This document shows, piece by piece, positions 62,297 to 64,000 of a stretch of 64,000 nucleotides of DNA. The stretch is from Rudanella sp031411995. Its GTDB lineage: Bacteria; Bacteroidota; Bacteroidia; Cytophagales; Spirosomataceae. The position numbers were made by a program, and so were the translations under genes. The stretch covers positions 10,401-74,400 of the forward strand of contig JANOCD010000065.1 in the NCBI GenBank assembly GCA_031411995.1. Direction: 5' to 3'. The notes beneath the pieces are model-generated. The model did no database searches. It was not told the origin of the DNA and saw nothing but the letters and a program-made list of their open reading frames with translations. Every line of letters begins with the position of its first letter. Position 1 is the stretch's first letter.

Positions 62297-63802
62297 ATGA
62301 AAACGACTATAAAAACGGCTGGCAAATGGCTGCTCGGTGTGGCACTCCTGTTCAGCGGCTCGGCCTGCTCCGATTTTCTGGAGGAAGCTGACAAATCGAA
62401 CTTCACCGTCGGTAATTATTTCACCCGGCCCGAACACGCCACGAGCGCGGTGAATTCGATTTATGACAACCTGAAAACCACCACCGGGGGCGGTTTTGGC
62501 GGTGCGCCCTGGATGATGCTGGAGTTTGGTACGGGTCTGGCTAACACCGAGTTGGGTCAGGCGCAGAACAGTATTTTTGTTCGCAACTTAGTGAACACCT
62601 CCGACAACGAATATGGCCGGGTCTATTGGGTCAGCAGCTACAAAGGTATCGGCAATGCAAACCTTGTGATTGCCAAAGTGCCGGGTATTGTGATGGATGA
62701 AGCCGCCAAAAAACGGGCATTGGGCGAAGCTCTGTTTCTACGCGCTCATTATTATTACAACCTCGTGCGGATATTCGGAAAAGTACCCCTGATAACGGCA
62801 CCGGTGGAACTGGCATCGGAAACGCTCTATCCGGAACAGGCCACCGAAGAGGCTGTTTATAAGCAGATTGTGGATGATTTGGTTGCTGCCGAAGCCGCCG
62901 GACTGCCCTTTACGGATGCTGCCGGGCGTGCCTCGACCGGGGCCGCGAAATCACTGTTGGCCAATGTGTATCTGAGCATGGCCGGCTATCCGTTGCAGAA
63001 AGGAGCCGAGTATTTCAAGAAAGCAGCCGACAAAGCCAATGAAGTCATCACGGCGAATCAGTATAGCCTGTTCACGACGTATGACGACCTGCACAGCCCG
63101 ACCAAAAAGAACGTGGGCGAGAACATTTTTATGGTGCAGTTTGCCACCAACATTCAACCCTCAGGCTGGCAAACGTCCATCATTCCGTATAACCAGGGCA
63201 TATCGGCTTATTCGGATGAGACAGGGGCCATTTTTGCGAACAAAGAGTTTGTGGAGTCGTATGAAAAAGGTGATTTACGCGCCCAGGAAAAGCAGTTTTA
63301 CTACCGAAGCTACACCCTGAGCAACGACCGAAAAACAACCGTTGATCTGGGCGGATATTACATCTACAAGCACTTCGACACGCAGGCTCACCTGACCACC
63401 TCGAACAGCGACCTGAACTGGCCCTTGATCCGCTATGCCGAGGTGTTGCTGACCTATGCCGAAGCTGCCAACGAAGCATCGGGGCCAACCCCCGAAGCCT
63501 ACGAAGCCGTTAACAAGATTCGGCGGAGGGCCAAACTGCCTGATCTGGCGGGTCTTACGAAAGACCAATTCCGGGAGTCGGTCTGGAAAGAACGCTGGTA
63601 TGAACTGAGTTTTGAAAACAAAACCTGGTTCGATATGGCCCGCCTTCGGAAGGCGTTCAACGTGACGACCAAAACGTTTGAGAACTTTGTCGGCCATAAA
63701 TTCTCGTATGGCCCCGTGCTGAAAGAGCGGGAGTTGCTGTTCCCGATTCCGACTGCCGAGATCAGAAACAACAATAAGTTGAAACAGAATGCCGGGTATT
63801 GA
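62297..63802 (+). CDS. SusD/RagB-family nutrient-binding lipoprotein
   Basis: 501 residues from the ATG at 62297, which begins the lipoprotein signal (LLGVALLFSGSACSDFLEE, lipidation at Cys24). An upstream ATG at 62264 lies inside susC and adds 11 residues without signal character. SusD motifs: LGEALFLRAHYYYNLVRIFGKVPLI, IRYAEVLLTYAEAANEAS and WKERWYELSFENKTWFDMARL, and the end LFPIPTAEIRNNNKLKQNAGY. It is the smallest SusD of the four. A 9-bp GC-rich hairpin lies just after the stop. Confidence 0.95.
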   Translation: MKTTIKTAGKWLLGVALLFSGSACSDFLEEADKSNFTVGNYFTRPEHATSAVNSIYDNLKTTTGGGFGGAPWMMLEFGTGLANTELGQAQNSIFVRNLVNTSDNEYGRVYWVSSYKGIGNANLVIAKVPGIVMDEAAKKRALGEALFLRAHYYYNLVRIFGKVPLITAPVELASETLYPEQATEEAVYKQIVDDLVAAEAAGLPFTDAAGRASTGAAKSLLANVYLSMAGYPLQKGAEYFKKAADKANEVITANQYSLFTTYDDLHSPTKKNVGENIFMVQFATNIQPSGWQTSIIPYNQGISAYSDETGAIFANKEFVESYEKGDLRAQEKQFYYRSYTLSNDRKTTVDLGGYYIYKHFDTQAHLTTSNSDLNWPLIRYAEVLLTYAEAANEASGPTPEAYEAVNKIRRRAKLPDLAGLTKDQFRESVWKERWYELSFENKTWFDMARLRKAFNVTTKTFENFVGHKFSYGPVLKERELLFPIPTAEIRNNNKLKQNAGY

Positions 63803-63810
63803 TTGGGCTG

Positions 63811-63837
63811 GCCGGGGGTTATTTATTGACCCCCGGC
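63811..63837 (+). terminator. GC-rich hairpin after the fourth susD
   Basis: GCCGGGGGT (63811-63819) pairs perfectly with ACCCCCGGC (63829-63837). There is no T-run after it, so it may be a partial terminator or a 3' stabiliser between susD and the gene at 63913. Confidence 0.5.
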
Positions 63838-63912
63838 TATCGGAACACATTAAATTCCTCCTAAAATCTGCTTACGTAGAAAAATAGCCTTGCCACTCTC
63901 GAACTGCCCTGC

Positions 63913-64000
63913 ATGAAAACCAACCGCCGATCATTTCTTCAACACTCCGCCAGTTTGCTGGCTCTTAGTCCGTTAACGATGGTTTCGGCCATTGCCAGCC
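63913..64000 (+). CDS. Start of a Tat-exported protein (cut by window edge)
   Basis: 29 codons are visible. The N-terminus MKTNRRSFLQHSASLLALSP is a clear twin-arginine signal (NRRSFLQ) followed by a hydrophobic stretch. The family cannot be told. It lies about 110 bp after SusD, the same position as the Tat-type pyruvyl-transferase-like gene after the SusD at 49169, so it may be a related accessory protein of this cluster. Confidence 0.7.
   Translation, partial: MKTNRRSFLQHSASLLALSPLTMVSAIAS

Overview
The window looks like chromosome from a Bacteroidota bacterium, most likely of the order Cytophagales (a Spirosoma-like genome; this is inferred from gene content, not from a marker gene). The grounds are four SusC/SusD outer-membrane pairs, ECF sigma/FecR pairs, an Oar-like TonB receptor, SusD and other lipoproteins, and promoter -7 boxes of the TAnnTTTG type. 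There is no sign of phage, insertion sequence, CRISPR, tRNA or rRNA.

Region by region. (1) 1-12612: a carbohydrate-uptake locus. Leftward run a 14-repeat FG-GAP/UnbV lipoprotein, a GH113-like TIM-barrel lipoprotein, a 3-keto-disaccharide-hydrolase (DUF1080) lipoprotein and a triple-PAS sensor histidine kinase that runs off the left edge; rightward run SusC and SusD. (2) 12900-17539: a metal (probably copper) set made of a HYC_CC_PP protein, a TonB receptor with a CC motif, a His/Met-rich outer-membrane protein and an HMA chaperone. (3) 17738-21729: an M16 metallopeptidase and a GH43 enzyme. (4) 21892-28005, leftward: gltB and gltD (glutamate synthase). (5) 28425-30423, leftward: a VapBC-like toxin-antitoxin pair, a GNAT acetyltransferase and an orphan eutC. 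(6) 30683-32721: a small lipoprotein gene that runs convergently into a serine hydrolase gene. (7) 33033-38134: a second SusC/SusD pair. (8) 38285-43611: a phospho-signalling cassette of an FHA protein, a 27-residue membrane peptide, a PP2C phosphatase and two tandem membrane Ser/Thr kinases. (9) 43749-52161: ECF sigma, FecR, STN-containing SusC, SusD and a Tat-exported polysaccharide-pyruvyl-transferase-like protein. (10) 52243-53581: a small membrane protein, an ECF sigma and a four-helix membrane protein. (11) 53604-56804, leftward: an Oar-like TonB receptor. (12) 57048-64000: ECF sigma, FecR, STN-SusC, SusD and the start of another Tat-type protein.

How it fits together: the two SusC proteins that carry an N-terminal STN signalling domain are exactly the two preceded by ECF sigma/FecR genes, so they are probably controlled by trans-envelope signalling. 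The two without STN have no sigma/FecR neighbours. Several intergenic regions hold long inverted repeats or hairpins.

The points most worth a second look are the FHA/PP2C/dual-kinase cassette with no type VI secretion genes nearby, a minus-strand intrinsic terminator in the susC leader near 45.65 kb that suggests an antisense RNA, the Tat-exported pyruvyl-transferase-like protein, and the symmetrical 7+7 FG-GAP protein. Start codons were often moved downstream of the longest open frame, where signal peptides, -7 boxes or gene overlaps argued for it; each case is stated.
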